Assembly (NCBI RefSeq): GCF_006489205.2
Contig: NZ_VFYR02000001.1
Coordinates: 608,563-672,562 of the forward strand
Source of the DNA: Brevibacterium sp. XM4083
GTDB taxonomy: Bacteria > Actinomycetota > Actinomycetes > Actinomycetales > Brevibacteriaceae
Length of the DNA stretch: 64,000 nt
Reading direction: 5' to 3'
Of the stretch, positions 1-10,029 are shown piece by piece. Below the pieces are notes generated by a model that was not told where the DNA came from, did not search any database, and saw nothing but the letters and a program-made list of their open reading frames with translations. Each line of letters begins with the position of its first letter. Position 1 is the first letter of the stretch. Both the position numbers and the translations under genes were made by a program.

Positions 1-1190
1 CCGACGATGCCGATGTTGTTGGCGAAGGCATCCATCGTGTCGAGCACGTAGAGCGCGGTGACGGTCGACATGAGCAGGATCGAGATGATCGCCATGCCAC
101 CGCCGACGAGGAGGATCGAGGCCTTGTTGCCGATCCCGAACTTCTCACGCAGCGCCTGGATCGGCACCTGGACGATCGAGATGAGCGAGGTGAGGCCGGC
201 GAAGACGAGGCACGCGAAGAACGCGAAGCCGAAGAGCCCGCCACCGGGCATCTCGGAGATCAGCGTCGGGAACGCGACGAACGCCAGCCCGATGCCGCTG
301 GTCGCGACGTCCGAGACCTGCGAGCCCGACGCCGCGGCCATGAATCCGAGCGCGGCGAAGACGCCGATGCCGGCGAGGATCTCGAAGCCCGAGTTCGAGA
401 ACGCGACGACGAGGCCGGAGCCGGTGAGGTTCGTCTTCCGCCTGAGGTACGACGCGTACGTGATCATGATGCCGAACGCGATCGACAGTGAGAAGAAGAT
501 CTGCCCGTAGGCGGCGATCCACACCGTCGGGTCGGCGAGTGCCGAGAAGTCCGGGGTGAACAGCGCATTGAGTCCCTCGGCCGCACCGGGCAGGAACAGC
601 GCGCGGATGACGAGCGCGAGGAAGAGGATGATGAGCAGCGGGATGAAGATCTTCGAGAAGCGGGCGATGCCTGCCTGAACGCCGCCGAGGAGCACAGCGA
701 GGGTGATCACCCAGACGACGATGACGAGGATGAGGATCATCGGCACGAACTCGAACGAGACCCCCGGATCGCCCATCTGGAGGAAGCTGCCGAAGAAGTA
801 GGTCTCCGCGTCATCGCCCCACGCCTGGTTGAGTGAGAAGAACATGTACGCGCCGGCCCAGCCGATGATCGCGGCGTAGTAGATGCCGATGACGACGGCC
901 ACACCGGTCTGGAACCAGCCGATCGGCTCTGCGACCTTCGTCGCCATGCGGAACGCCAGCGGCGCCGAGCCGCGGGAACGGTGACCCATCGCGTAGTCGA
1001 AGAAGAGCAGCGGGATGCCCGCCGTCAGCAGCGCGACGAGGTAAGGGATGATGAAGGCGCCGCCGCCGTTCTCATACGTGACATACGGGAAGCGCCAGAT
1101 GTTGCCGAGGCCGACTGCCGATCCGATGGCCGCGAAGATGAACGCGCCGCGGGTGGCGAAGACCTCCCTCTGGGGTGTGGTGGTAGACAT
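1..1190 (-). CDS. Sodium-dependent transporter, NSS/SNF family (3' end beyond window)
   Basis: Reading leftwards from the ATG at 1190, at least 396 codons stay open to the window edge, so the C-terminus is missing. The N-terminus has the neurotransmitter:sodium symporter signature: a [20 protein letters not shown] stretch followed by IWRFPY, which in this family forms TM1 and its sodium and substrate site. Many hydrophobic helices follow. It should import an amino acid or related solute with Na+ across the cytoplasmic membrane; the substrate cannot be read from sequence. The start is preceded by GAAAGG at a good distance and is divergent from cysS. Confidence 0.93.
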   Translation of the reverse strand, partial: MSTTTPQREVFATRGAFIFAAIGSAVGLGNIWRFPYVTYENGGGAFIIPYLVALLTAGIPLLFFDYAMGHRSRGSAPLAFRMATKVAEPIGWFQTGVAVVIGIYYAAIIGWAGAYMFFSLNQAWGDDAETYFFGSFLQMGDPGVSFEFVPMILILVIVVWVITLAVLLGGVQAGIARFSKIFIPLLIILFLALVIRALFLPGAAEGLNALFTPDFSALADPTVWIAAYGQIFFSLSIAFGIMITYASYLRRKTNLTGSGLVVAFSNSGFEILAGIGVFAALGFMAAASGSQVSDVATSGIGLAFVAFPTLISEMPGGGLFGFAFFACLVFAGLTSLISIVQVPIQALREKFGIGNKASILLVGGGMAIISILLMSTVTALYVLDTMDAFANNIGIV

Positions 1191-1365
1191 GATGACCTTT
1201 CGTAGTTCACCGCCAGGAGGCGTCGATGCCCCCTGATTGCGGATGATCGACCTCCAGCTTACTGGGAGTTGCTTGTGAGTGGTGGCGCACATCACGTGTC
1301 CCGGGTCACAATTCGGCACCGAATGGTCTCGGTTCGGGAGCGAGCCGCATCGGCGTCATCCCCGG

Positions 1366-1371
1366 TAGACT
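1366..1371 (+). promoter_or_regulatory. -10 box of cysS, leaderless
   Basis: TAGACT ends 7 nt before the GTG start at 1379, and no Shine-Dalgarno is visible. Transcription would start at or next to the start codon. Confidence 0.6.
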
Positions 1372-1378
1372 TGGGCGG

Positions 1379-2830
1379 GTGACTATCGCCTTGTACAACA
1401 CCGCCACCCGCACGACCGAAGATCTCCGGCCCGTCACTGACGGCCATGTCGGGATCTATGCGTGTGGTGCCACGGTGCAGGGCGAACCGCACATCGGGCA
1501 CCTGCGGTCCGCGTCGGTCTTCGACGTGCTCCGCCGCTGGCTGCTCTACCGCGGCTACGACGTCACCCTCATCCGCAACGTCACGGACATCGACGACAAG
1601 ATCCTCTCGAAGTCCGTCGAGGAGGGACGGCCCTGGTTCGCCCACGCCTACCTCTACGAGCGCGCCTTCACCGCCGCCTACGACGCCCTCGACGTCCTCC
1701 CGCCGAGCTACGAACCGCGGGCGACCGGCCACATCACGGAGATGCACGAGCTCATCAGCCGCCTCATCGATGCCGGTCACGCCTACACCGCGCTCGACGA
1801 CAGTGGCGACGTCTACTTCTCGACGACCTCGTGGCCCGACTACGGGGAGCTGACGAACCAGCGGCTGACGGACATGGAGCCGGCCGAGGACTCGGACATG
1901 CGCGGGAAGAAGGACCCCCGGGACTTCGCGCTGTGGAAGGCGCACAAGCCCGGCGAGCCCGAGACCGCGTCGTGGCCGTCCCCGTGGGGACGCGGCCGGC
2001 CGGGCTGGCACATCGAGTGCTCGGCGATGTCGACGAAGTACCTCGGGTCGCACTTCGACATCCACGGCGGCGGGCTCGACCTGCGCTTCCCGCACCACGA
2101 GAACGAACTCGCCCAGTCCCGCGCCGCCGGTGACGAGTTCGCGAACATCTGGATGCACTCGGGACTGCTCAACGTCGGCGGGGACAAGATGTCGAAGTCG
2201 CTCGGCAACTCCGTCTTCGCCTCCGACCTCTTCGCCCGCTTCAGCCCGCTCGCGGTGCGCTACTTCCTCACGAGCGCGAGCTACCGCTCCGTGCTCGAGT
2301 ACTCACCCGAGGCGATGGAGCGCCAGGCCGCGTCGCTCGAGCGGCTCTCGAACTTCCTCGACCGGGCCCGGCAGGCGCTCGGGGACGAGGCGCCGCCGCT
2401 GCCGAACGTCGCAGCCTCCTACGCCGACCGCATCATCGACGTCCCCGTCGACTTCGCCGCCGCCCTCGACGACGACCTCGGCGTGCCCCGTGCGCTGTCT
2501 GTCGTCTTCGCCCGCGTCACCGAGGGCGCGAAGCTCCTCGACGCCGGCTCCGACAAGCCGGACCTGGCCCGGATCGTCGCCGAGGTGGAGCTCATGCTCG
2601 ACATCCTCGGCGTCAATCCCAGCGCCGAGGTGTGGGGCAGTGCCGACGGCAGCGCACCGGCCGTGGCCGCCCTCGATGCACTCGTCGGCGACCTCGCGAC
2701 CAAGCGGATCGCGGCGAAGGCGGAGAAGGACTACGCACAGGCCGACGCGATCCGCGATCAGCTCGCCGCCGCCGGTGTCGCGATCGAGGACACGACCGAC
2801 GGTTACCGTTACCATCTCAAGAACAGCTGA
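1379..2830 (+). CDS. cysS: Cysteinyl-tRNA synthetase
   Basis: Class I aminoacyl-tRNA synthetase of 483 residues that charges tRNA-Cys in the cytoplasm. HIGH is at residues 38-41 and KMSKS at 270-274. The expected zinc ligands are C29, C214, H239 and E243, aligned with E. coli C28, C209, H234 and E238. The C-terminal half (about 300-480) is the helical anticodon-binding part. Length is normal for CysS. The paralogue MshC of mycothiol synthesis was considered, but full length, HIGH and KMSKS favour CysS. The GTG start is chosen because a TAGACT box lies 7 nt upstream. rlmB follows after 65 nt, an order common in actinobacteria (IspD/F-cysS-rlmB). Confidence 0.95.
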   Translation: MTIALYNTATRTTEDLRPVTDGHVGIYACGATVQGEPHIGHLRSASVFDVLRRWLLYRGYDVTLIRNVTDIDDKILSKSVEEGRPWFAHAYLYERAFTAAYDALDVLPPSYEPRATGHITEMHELISRLIDAGHAYTALDDSGDVYFSTTSWPDYGELTNQRLTDMEPAEDSDMRGKKDPRDFALWKAHKPGEPETASWPSPWGRGRPGWHIECSAMSTKYLGSHFDIHGGGLDLRFPHHENELAQSRAAGDEFANIWMHSGLLNVGGDKMSKSLGNSVFASDLFARFSPLAVRYFLTSASYRSVLEYSPEAMERQAASLERLSNFLDRARQALGDEAPPLPNVAASYADRIIDVPVDFAAALDDDLGVPRALSVVFARVTEGAKLLDAGSDKPDLARIVAEVELMLDILGVNPSAEVWGSADGSAPAVAALDALVGDLATKRIAAKAEKDYAQADAIRDQLAAAGVAIEDTTDGYRYHLKNS

Positions 2831-2895
2831 GACCGCGGACGCGCCCGGGCAGACCCGGGCACCGCACCCAGCACCGACGAACCAAGAGGACTGAC

Positions 2896-3837
2896 ATGGC
2901 TTCCAACCCACGCTCCGGCGGGTCGAAGAAGAAGGGCCCGCCCAAGGGATCCGGCGGCAAGCACCGCCGCAGCCTGCAGGGCAAGGGGCCCACGCCCAAG
3001 GCCGAGGACCGCGTCTACCACAAGGCGCACAAGGCCGCGCAGGCGAAGCGGGCCGCCAACGCCTCGGCGCAGGCGAAGCGGAAGAAGAAGGAGCTCGGGC
3101 CGAACATGGTCGCCGGGCGCAACTCCGTCGTCGAAGCCCTCCGTGAGGAGGTGCCGGCGACCGCGCTCTACGTGGCCAGCCGCATCGACTCCGACGACCG
3201 GGTCAAGGAGGCGATCAAGCTCGCCTCGGCCCGCGGCATCTCGATGCTCGAGGCCAGCCGGTCCGACCTCGATCGGCTCACCGACGATGCGATCCACCAG
3301 GGCATCGCCCTGCAGATCCCCCCGTATGACTACGCCGATCCCCGAGATCTCCTCGAGTTCGCCGCCGATCGGGGCGAGGCTCCGCTCATCGTCGCCCTCG
3401 ACGGCATCACGGATCCGCGCAACCTCGGCGCGATCGTCCGCTCTGTCGCGGCCTTCGGCGGGCACGGGGTAATCATCCCCGAACGCCGCGCGGCATCGAT
3501 GACCGCGGCGGCCTGGAAGACCTCGGCCGGGGCCGCCTCGCGGATCAAGGTCGCGCAGGTCGTCAACCTCGCCCGTGCGATCGACGAGCTGAAGAAGCAG
3601 GGCGTCTTCGTCGTCGGCCTCGACATGGACGGCGACGTCGACCTGCCCGAGCTCACCTTCAGCAACGACCCGCTGTGCATCGTCGTCGGCTCCGAGGGCA
3701 AGGGGCTCTCCCGCCTCATCGCCGACAAGTGCGACCAGATCGTCTCGATCCCGATCGCCGCGACGACCGAATCGCTCAACGCCGGCATCGCCGCAGCCGT
3801 GAGTCTCTACGAGGTCGCCCGCGCCCGTCGGGGGTGA
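2896..3837 (+). CDS. rlmB: 23S rRNA 2'-O-methyltransferase, TrmH/SpoU family (RlmB-like)
   Basis: A 313-residue SpoU methylase that transfers methyl from SAM to a ribose of 23S rRNA. Residues 1-70 are a Lys/Gly/Ala-rich basic extension, typical of actinobacterial members. The substrate-binding domain starts near [12 protein letters not shown] (about 71). The three SPOUT motifs are present: [26 protein letters not shown] and the knot segment with [14 protein letters not shown]. The ATG at 2896 has AAGAGGA seven bases upstream. A longer in-frame open reading runs back into cysS but lacks a ribosome site. Probably cotranscribed with cysS. Confidence 0.92.
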   Translation: MASNPRSGGSKKKGPPKGSGGKHRRSLQGKGPTPKAEDRVYHKAHKAAQAKRAANASAQAKRKKKELGPNMVAGRNSVVEALREEVPATALYVASRIDSDDRVKEAIKLASARGISMLEASRSDLDRLTDDAIHQGIALQIPPYDYADPRDLLEFAADRGEAPLIVALDGITDPRNLGAIVRSVAAFGGHGVIIPERRAASMTAAAWKTSAGAASRIKVAQVVNLARAIDELKKQGVFVVGLDMDGDVDLPELTFSNDPLCIVVGSEGKGLSRLIADKCDQIVSIPIAATTESLNAGIAAAVSLYEVARARRG

Positions 3838-3871
3838 GCGGTTTCAGTCACCGGTCCGGGCGCTGAGCGCC

Positions 3872-5356
3872 TCAGGCGTTGAGGCTCGTGCGGTAGTCCT
3901 GCTCGCTCATCGCACCGACGCGGGAGTGGCGGCGGCTGTAGCCGAAGTAGATGAGCGCCCCGACGAGCATCCAGATGCCGAAGACCGCCCAGGTCACGCC
4001 GCCGAGGTTGAGCATGAGGAACGCACACGCGAGCGCGCCGAGCACGGGGATCGTGTACCCCAGCGGCGCTTTGAAGGTCCTCTCGAGCTCCGGCTTCGTC
4101 GCGCGCAGGTAGATGACGGCGACGTTGACGAGGCAGAACGCGAAGAGCGTGCCGATGCTCGTGGCGTTCGCGAGCTCGCCGAGCGGGATGAGCGCCGCGG
4201 TGATCGCGACGAGGGTGCCGGTGACGAGCGTGCCGACGAGCGGGGTGCCGGTGCGCGGGGAGACGACACCGAAGAGGCGCGGGACCATGCCGTCGCGCGA
4301 CATCGTCAGCAGGATGCGCGACTGTCCGTAGAGGACGGTGATGACGACGGAGAAGATCGCGAGCACCGAGGAGGCGGCGAAGAGGAAGACCGCGAAGTTC
4401 GACTGGGTGATCTCGTGGACGATCTGGACGAGCGGCGCCGTCGACGTCTCGAACCACTCCCACTCGCGGGCACCGATCGCGGTGACGGCGACGAGGACGT
4501 ACATCGTCGTGACGATGACCATCGAGAGGATGATCGCCCGCGGCAGATCCCGCTTCGGGTTCTTCGCCTCCTCACCGGCGGTCGAGGCGGCGTCGAAGCC
4601 GATGTAGGAGAAGAAGACGACCGAGGCCGCCGCCGTGACTCCGGCCGCGCCCATCGGCAGCAGCGGTTCGAAGTTGCCGGCCTGGAACGCGGTGAACGCG
4701 ACGATCGAGAAGAAGACGAGGATGCCGATCTTGACGAACACGATGATCGTGTTGACGATGCCGGACTCCTTCGCCCCGCGCATGAGCAGGATCGTGGCAA
4801 GGGCGACGACGATGAGGGCGGAGAGGTTGATGACCCCGCCGGGCTGTTCGGGGCCCGAGGCGAGCGCCGGGGGCAGCTCGAGTCCGAAGATCCGCAGCGT
4901 CTCGTTGACGTAGTCGGCCGCGCCGACGGCGACCGCGGCGACGGAGACGGCGTATTCGAGGACGAGGCACCATCCGCAGACCCAGGCCACGCCCTCACCG
5001 AGGGTCGCGTACGTGTACGAGTAGCTCGACCCCGAGACGGGCACCATGCCCGCCATCTCCGCATAGCTGACGGCCGAGAGCAGGGCCGTGACGCCGGCGA
5101 GGATGAACGCGATCCACACTCCGGGTCCGGCGATCGGCACGGCCTCGCCGAGGATGACGAGGATGCCGGTGCCGAGCGTCGCGCCGACGCTGATCATCGT
5201 CAGCTGGAAGACACCGAAGGTGCGCCGCAGCTCCTTCGAGTTCGCATCCTCGGTGTCCTTGATCATGCTCGTGATCGACTTGCGTCGTCCCAATTGGCGG
5301 ACGATTCCTGTGCCCTGCCCCGACGGTGGGGCAGGCGTGTGCTGCGGAGAACTCAT
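3872..5356 (-). CDS. APC-superfamily amino-acid permease
   Basis: A 494-residue transporter with about 12 membrane helices. After a polar N-terminus of about 50 residues, TM1 carries SVGATLGTGILVILGEAV, whose GxG(I/V) break is the APC substrate site. The C-terminal FGYSRRHS fits the cationic amino acid transporter branch (CAT/YfnA type). It would exchange or import amino acids at the cytoplasmic membrane; the substrate is not known. It is convergent with rlmB, 34 nt apart. The ATG at 5356 lies 6 nt after GACAAT, so the mRNA may be leaderless. Confidence 0.9.
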   Translation of the reverse strand: MSSPQHTPAPPSGQGTGIVRQLGRRKSITSMIKDTEDANSKELRRTFGVFQLTMISVGATLGTGILVILGEAVPIAGPGVWIAFILAGVTALLSAVSYAEMAGMVPVSGSSYSYTYATLGEGVAWVCGWCLVLEYAVSVAAVAVGAADYVNETLRIFGLELPPALASGPEQPGGVINLSALIVVALATILLMRGAKESGIVNTIIVFVKIGILVFFSIVAFTAFQAGNFEPLLPMGAAGVTAAASVVFFSYIGFDAASTAGEEAKNPKRDLPRAIILSMVIVTTMYVLVAVTAIGAREWEWFETSTAPLVQIVHEITQSNFAVFLFAASSVLAIFSVVITVLYGQSRILLTMSRDGMVPRLFGVVSPRTGTPLVGTLVTGTLVAITAALIPLGELANATSIGTLFAFCLVNVAVIYLRATKPELERTFKAPLGYTIPVLGALACAFLMLNLGGVTWAVFGIWMLVGALIYFGYSRRHSRVGAMSEQDYRTSLNA

Positions 5357-5362
5357 TGAGCC

Positions 5363-5368
5363 ATTGTC
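5363..5368 (-). promoter_or_regulatory. -10 box of the APC permease, leaderless
   Basis: On the minus strand GACAAT ends 6 nt before the ATG at 5356. It matches TANNNT less well than the other boxes in this window. Confidence 0.4.
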
Positions 5369-5625
5369 ACATGTCGTTCACAGGCCGCTGACACCGAGGT
5401 TTGACCGTGATCAGGGTGAACCGCCTCACACCTGGGACGACGCCCGCAGTGACCGTGCACGATGAGGTTCAGATCACATTCGCCGAGGCGGCTGGGCCGA
5501 TCCGCTCATGCGGGACGGTGGTTCGTGGAGAGTGATGCAGCGGGTCGTCCTGGGGTGCTCGCCCACGGTGGCGATGTGGGCAGAGACAGGCAGGGTGGCT
5601 GTGCGGGGGTGATCGTGCAGGCCGC

Positions 5626-6471
5626 TCACACGTCGGGGGTGAACCGACCGTCGTGGGCCATCCACCCGCCGTCGACGAGCTGGGAGGTGCCGGTGACGTA
5701 CGAGGACGCGTCGGAGGCGAGGAAGAGGACCGGCCCGGCGATCTCGTGGAGGCGTCCCCACCGGCCCAGTGCCGTCTTGTCGGCGTAGGCCTCCCACCAC
5801 GCCTCGTCGGCTTTGATCTGCTGGGTCAGGGGAGTGTCGAAGGGGCCGGGGAGGATCGCATTGACCCGCACGCCGTCGGGCCCGAGCTCGCTCGCGAGGG
5901 TCTTCGTCAGTTGGACGACCCCGGCCTTCGCCGCCGCGTAGAGGCCCTGGCCCGGTTCGACGGTGAGCGCCCTGAACGACGCGTAGGTGACGATCGACCC
6001 GCGTCCGCGCTGCGCCATCTGCGCACCGAACCCGCGCATCAGCCGGTACGTGCCCTTGAGGTTGATGTCGATGACCCGATCGAACTCGTCGTCGGTCGTC
6101 GCCGTCAGGCGTTTGCGGACGTTGGCCCCGGGGGTGATGACGAGGATCTCGGCGTCGGGGTGAGCGGTGAGGAGGGCGTCGACGGAGACCGGGTCGGTGA
6201 TGTCGACGACGGCCGCCTCGGCGCTGCCGCCCGCACCGTCATGTCGGCCCATGCCGGTGCGCTCGGTGATGAGGCGGACCGTCTCGGCGGCGCCCTCGGG
6301 GCTGAGGTCGGCGGCGATGACGCGGGCGCCGGCGTCGGCGAGGCCGAGAGCGCTCGCCTGCCCGAGCCCGGACCCGGCGCCGACGACGACGGCGGTGCGC
6401 CCGCCGAGGTCGAACAGGGAGGGGATCGACGGGTTGGCCGCGTTCGTCGGCATGGTGGGGTCCGGGGTCAT
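5626..6471 (-). CDS. SDR-family NAD(P)-dependent oxidoreductase
   Basis: A classical short-chain dehydrogenase of 281 residues. The nucleotide-binding glycine motif is in VVVGAGSGLGQA, and a D near the end of beta2 (IAADLS) suggests NAD preference. The catalytic Ser (in TYASF) lies 13 residues before the YAAAK motif with Tyr and Lys. The C-terminal VLFLASDASSYVTGTSQLVDGGW is typical. The substrate is unknown. I place the start at 6471 because AAAGGA lies just upstream; an in-frame ATG at 6567 would add a 32-residue tail unlike the family. The gene stands alone: the 269 bp to its right-hand neighbour on the left side hold no convincing gene. Confidence 0.9.
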   Translation of the reverse strand: MTPDPTMPTNAANPSIPSLFDLGGRTAVVVGAGSGLGQASALGLADAGARVIAADLSPEGAAETVRLITERTGMGRHDGAGGSAEAAVVDITDPVSVDALLTAHPDAEILVITPGANVRKRLTATTDDEFDRVIDINLKGTYRLMRGFGAQMAQRGRGSIVTYASFRALTVEPGQGLYAAAKAGVVQLTKTLASELGPDGVRVNAILPGPFDTPLTQQIKADEAWWEAYADKTALGRWGRLHEIAGPVLFLASDASSYVTGTSQLVDGGWMAHDGRFTPDV

Positions 6472-6632
6472 CGGAGGTCCTTTCCGTCCGGCATCGTCGC
6501 CGGTCAGGGTGCGGTGGTGCGCGCCCGCGAACGCGTGGTGCCTGCCTGCGGGTGCCGTTGCGCTCACCCTAGTTCACCTCACCGAGGTTCGCCCTGCTGT
6601 CCGCGTCACTGCCGCCGCGTCCGCGGGGCACC

Positions 6633-7931
6633 TCACCGCGGCGGGGGCTGGACGTACCGGGATTCGTCGGGCAGCTTCGCGAGATCGTCCATGATGAAGT
6701 ACGCGATCGCCTCCCGCAGCGGGATGTCGCGCTGCCGGGCGTGGGCCATGACCCGCCGGTGCTCGGCGAACTCGTAGAAGATCTGCCCGGGTTCGAGCTT
6801 GTTCATCAGGCTCTCGGGGATCGCCCCGAAGAGCGGCTTGTAGACCTCGTCGAGCCAGATCCGCGCGGCCTCCTCCTCGCTCAGCTCCGCAGGGTGCTCA
6901 CCCGAACCGTGCGCACCCCCGGTGAACCCGGGAGCCGTCCGGTACGAGTCGAGGTCGTTGAGCATCGCCCGCGCCTGGTTCTCGTTCGCCCCGATCCCCG
7001 TCAGCCGCAGCAGGCGCCGCGAATGGTGGTTGGGTTCGACGACCTTCGGTTCGACGAGGAGGCTGACCCCGTCGAGGTCCGTCGTCACCGTGAGCTCGCC
7101 GAGGTCGAACCCGAGATCGTTGAGCCGGCGGATCCGCTCGTCGATGCGCCACCGTTCGTTGACGGAGAACTCCTCGACGCGGGTGAGTTCGGCCCACAGG
7201 CCGTTGTACGCCTCGTAGAGGCGGTCACCGGCGGCGAGGGGATCGACCGAGGCCTCGATGAGCCCGGCGGCCTGGAGGTCGAGGAAGTCCCCGGCGATGT
7301 TCGTCCTAGCGATCCGCAGATCCATCTCCCGCTGCCCGTCGGAGAGGCGGTCGTGGAGTTCTCCGGTCTCGGCATCGACGACGTACGCGGCATAGGCATC
7401 GGCATCCCGGCGGAAGAGCGTGTTCGACAGGGAGACATCGCCCCAGTAGAACCCGACGAGGTGGAGCCGGGCGAGCAGTACGGCGAGCGCGTCGACGAGG
7501 CGACCGGCCGTGTCCTCGGCCAGCGACCGGGAGAACAGCGCCCGGTACGGCAGGGAGAAGTCGAGGTGCGAGGTGACGAGCGCCCCGGGCAGGGACTCGC
7601 CGTCGGGGGTGCGGCGGCCGGTGATGTAGGCCCGCGGTTCGACGCTGGGCACGTCGAGGTTCTCGAGCACGCCGAGGATGTCGAACTCGCGCAGCGCCTG
7701 TCGGTCCTCGGTCTCCTTGATCGCGAGCACCTCGGCGCCGTTCTCGATGAACCGGACGATGTGCCGGGAGATGCCGCGCGGGATCCCGCCGATGATGTCG
7801 GCCGGCCAGTCTTCGAGCGGGAGCTCCCAGGGCAGGCCGGCCAGCGCCGCCTGGTCGGTCGGGTCGATGGCGTGGATGAGCGGGCCGGTCTCGGTCGGGG
7901 GAGCGGCCGGTGCGGGCGGGGAGCCGGCCAC
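6633..7931 (-). CDS. DUF4032 protein with a protein-kinase-like (LPS/Kdo kinase type) N-terminal domain
   Basis: 432 residues, GTG start. Kinase-like landmarks are visible: AIKE with a candidate ATP lysine (about residue 71), a Glu in ALREFDILGVLE as a possible helix-C glutamate, WGDVSLSNTLF resembling a catalytic loop (Asp and Asn), and YVVDAETGE at the DFG position. This agrees with the lipopolysaccharide-kinase-like fold; the C-terminal half (about 230-430) is DUF4032 with no known function. Whether it phosphorylates anything is not known. It starts 3 nt after the stop of the upstream ABC ATPase, so the two are cotranscribed and probably act together. No sugar or lipid gene is adjacent to name a substrate. 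Confidence 0.85.
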   Translation of the reverse strand: MAGSPPAPAAPPTETGPLIHAIDPTDQAALAGLPWELPLEDWPADIIGGIPRGISRHIVRFIENGAEVLAIKETEDRQALREFDILGVLENLDVPSVEPRAYITGRRTPDGESLPGALVTSHLDFSLPYRALFSRSLAEDTAGRLVDALAVLLARLHLVGFYWGDVSLSNTLFRRDADAYAAYVVDAETGELHDRLSDGQREMDLRIARTNIAGDFLDLQAAGLIEASVDPLAAGDRLYEAYNGLWAELTRVEEFSVNERWRIDERIRRLNDLGFDLGELTVTTDLDGVSLLVEPKVVEPNHHSRRLLRLTGIGANENQARAMLNDLDSYRTAPGFTGGAHGSGEHPAELSEEEAARIWLDEVYKPLFGAIPESLMNKLEPGQIFYEFAEHRRVMAHARQRDIPLREAIAYFIMDDLAKLPDESRYVQPPPR

Positions 7932-7934
7932 GGC

Positions 7935-8642
7935 TCAGACCTCCGGGTCGGCAGCCGAGGCGACGAGCGCCTCGGCGACTTCCGGCTTCTCCACGCCGAT
8001 GAGCCGACCGCGGTCGAGGAAGGCGATGCGGTCGCCGAGGACCTTCGCGTCCTCGAGGTTCGACGTCGCGTAGAGCGTCGTCAGCCCGAAGTCCTGCTGG
8101 AGGTCCTTGATGAGGCGGATCGTGTCGGCCTGGTGCTCGGGTACGAGGTTGACGACGGGTTCGTCCATGATGAGGACCTTCGGCTGGCGCACGACCGCGC
8201 GGGCCAGGGCGATCGTCTGCCGCTGGAGCGGGGAGAGATCACCGGGAACGGCGTCGAGGAGGTCGCGCAGCCCGATCGTCGCGGCCACGGATTCGACGCG
8301 GGCGGCGATCTCCTCGGCGGGCAGGCCGTCGACGCGGAGAGCGAACCCGAGGTTGTCGCGCACGCTCATGTGCGGGTAGAGGGCGTAGGACTCGAGCGCC
8401 AGCGTGACATCGCGGTCGTTGACCGCCGCGTGCGTGACATCGACGCCGTCGATGAGGATCGTGCCCGATTTCGGCGCCTCGAGTCCGTGGAGCATCCGCA
8501 GGATCGTCGACTTGCCCGACCCGGACGGGCCGTAGAGGACGAGGAACTCGCCGTCGTCGATGAAGAGATTGAACGGATGGACCGAGGGCGACACGGTGTT
8601 CTCATACACATGGCTGAGACCGTTCAACGACACTGTTGACAT
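7935..8642 (-). CDS. ABC-type ATPase of the MalK/UgpC lineage with degenerate transport motifs
   Basis: 235 residues with Walker A GPSGSGKST and Walker B VLIMDEP intact. The other ABC motifs depart from consensus. The Q-loop region reads ALESYALYPHM where relatives have FQ(N/S)YALYPHM, so Gln is Glu. The signature is LSPLQ instead of LSGGQ. The D-loop is VVNLV instead of SNLD. The switch His region is YATSNLED instead of YVTHDQ, so His is Ser. The C-terminal TOBE domain of MalK relatives is absent and no permease is nearby. ATP binding is likely; normal transport coupling is doubtful. First gene of the pair with DUF4032. The ATG at 8642 has AAGGAG upstream; a longer in-frame reading to 8777 lacks a site. 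Confidence 0.88.
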   Translation of the reverse strand: MSTVSLNGLSHVYENTVSPSVHPFNLFIDDGEFLVLYGPSGSGKSTILRMLHGLEAPKSGTILIDGVDVTHAAVNDRDVTLALESYALYPHMSVRDNLGFALRVDGLPAEEIAARVESVAATIGLRDLLDAVPGDLSPLQRQTIALARAVVRQPKVLIMDEPVVNLVPEHQADTIRLIKDLQQDFGLTTLYATSNLEDAKVLGDRIAFLDRGRLIGVEKPEVAEALVASAADPEV

Positions 8643-9048
8643 GCCAACTCCTTCTCCATCGATCGTGAGCAGATGATCGCCGGTACCCCGGCGGAGTTGC
8701 CCAACACCCCTCATCCTATGCGGTGCGCGCAGGGCGACGATAGGAAATTCGACACGGCGTAGAGTGATTCTCAGCACTGTGACAGGCCCCGCCCTCCCGC
8801 CTGAGGACGGGCTGAACGCGACCAGGTGCCTTGCCGCAAGTCAGGTGTCCTGCCGGGGAATCAGACGGACGGCCGTGCGATGAGGGTTGGTCCCCGCGCC
8901 GAGGTGGGGCCCGGGTGTCCCAGCCACCGTCTCTCGGGTGCGGGGCGGGGCACCCCCTGCACGGATCCGGGCACGTCTCCCGTGACGGTCGGCAGAGCCG
9001 TGACCGCGCAGTTCCCGGTGGGCGGGCCACTGACCGTACACTCGCGGT
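8643..9048. other. Intergenic region between divergent ABC ATPase and LacI genes
   Basis: 406 bp with no convincing gene. It should hold promoters for both flanking genes: ATCCTA at 8713-8718 reads TAGGAT on the minus strand, a possible -10 for the ABC/DUF4032 unit. A 13-nt imperfect duplication (AGGTGCCTTGCCG and AGGTGTCCTGCCG) lies near 8824-8855. Confidence 0.5.
9037..9042 (+). promoter_or_regulatory. -10 box of first lacI-type gene, leaderless
   Basis: TACACT ends 6 nt before the ATG at 9049 and no Shine-Dalgarno is visible. Confidence 0.6.
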
Positions 9049-10029
9049 ATGAGGGTCACGCTGGAGGAGGTCGCCGCCCGGGCGGGAGTGTCGCTGGCGA
9101 CGGTCTCACGGGTCATCGGGCGCCGCGGCACCGTCTCAGCGACGACGCGCACCGCCGTCCTCGAGGCGATGGACGCCCTCGGCTACACCCGTTCGACGCT
9201 GCTGCCCGAGGCGCCGCGGCGGCTCGTGGCCGTCGGCGCGCCCGGCAACCCCGAGTACTGGCAGACCCAGGTGTGCACCCGAGTCGCCACCGCCCTGCAG
9301 GACCGGGGCCTGCTCATCACCCGGCCGCCGGTGGAGACAGAGTCGGCCCCGCTCGACCTCGCGATCGCCGCCGGTGCCGTCGCCCTCGTCACCCCGACAC
9401 TGACCTCACTGGAGACGACGGTCCCCTGCATCCGCGTCGACGAGCAGTCGGCCGGCGGTGGGGAGAACGCGAGCGGCGACATCATCGCCGCCCGCCTCGA
9501 CCTCGGCGGGGGAATGACGACCGCGTTCGAGCATCTGCGGGCGATCGGCCACCGCCGCATCGGACTGATCTGCAACGACACCGGCGAACTCGCCGCGCAG
9601 CTGATCAAGCGGTTCCTTGCCGAACATCCCGCCCGCTCCTTCGGTCTGCCGCTCGAGGACTGGATCGCCCCGGTGCCGAAGTCGTTCTCGGGCGGGTCGC
9701 GGGCGGTCCTCGAACTCAAGGATGCGACGTGCACGGCCGTCATCGTCCAATCGGCCCTCCAACTCCACGGGGCGCTCCACGGGCTGCGCAACCGGCACCT
9801 CCAGGTGCCGCGCGACATGTCGCTCGTCGGCTTCGGGGACTCCCCGACGATGAAGTTCACCGGCCCACCGGCCACCGTGCTCGGCATCGACGTCGACGGT
9901 CTCTCCACCGCCCTCATCGACGCCACCCTGAGCACGCTCAAGCTCACCGATGCGCCGCTGCCGTCGGTGCCTCCCGTCTTCCGTCCCCGCCTCCTGGCGA
10001 GGGGCTCGACCGCGGCGGCCCGACAGTGA
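9049..10029 (+). CDS. LacI-family transcriptional regulator 1
   Basis: 326 residues. The N-terminal helix-turn-helix (residues 2-48) reads VTLEEVAARAGVSLATVSRV followed by a hinge helix ending in ALGYTRS. A periplasmic-binding-protein-like effector domain follows, with HLRAIGHRRIGLI and a VPRDMSLVGFGD segment typical of LacI/GalR. The effector is unknown. Its stop overlaps the GTG start of a second LacI gene (GTGA), so both are on one transcript. Targets could be trehalose or sugar genes nearby, but no operator was identified. Confidence 0.92.
   Translation: MRVTLEEVAARAGVSLATVSRVIGRRGTVSATTRTAVLEAMDALGYTRSTLLPEAPRRLVAVGAPGNPEYWQTQVCTRVATALQDRGLLITRPPVETESAPLDLAIAAGAVALVTPTLTSLETTVPCIRVDEQSAGGGENASGDIIAARLDLGGGMTTAFEHLRAIGHRRIGLICNDTGELAAQLIKRFLAEHPARSFGLPLEDWIAPVPKSFSGGSRAVLELKDATCTAVIVQSALQLHGALHGLRNRHLQVPRDMSLVGFGDSPTMKFTGPPATVLGIDVDGLSTALIDATLSTLKLTDAPLPSVPPVFRPRLLARGSTAAARQ

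Noticed and set aside
3926-5359. A 477-codon open frame antisense to the APC permease
   Set aside because: Composition is Asp/Glu/Arg-rich as in other antisense shadows; the permease on the other strand is clear.
5462-5625. Small open frames between the APC permease and the SDR gene
   Set aside because: No ribosome sites and no protein-like composition; the region is probably only promoter and 3' end.
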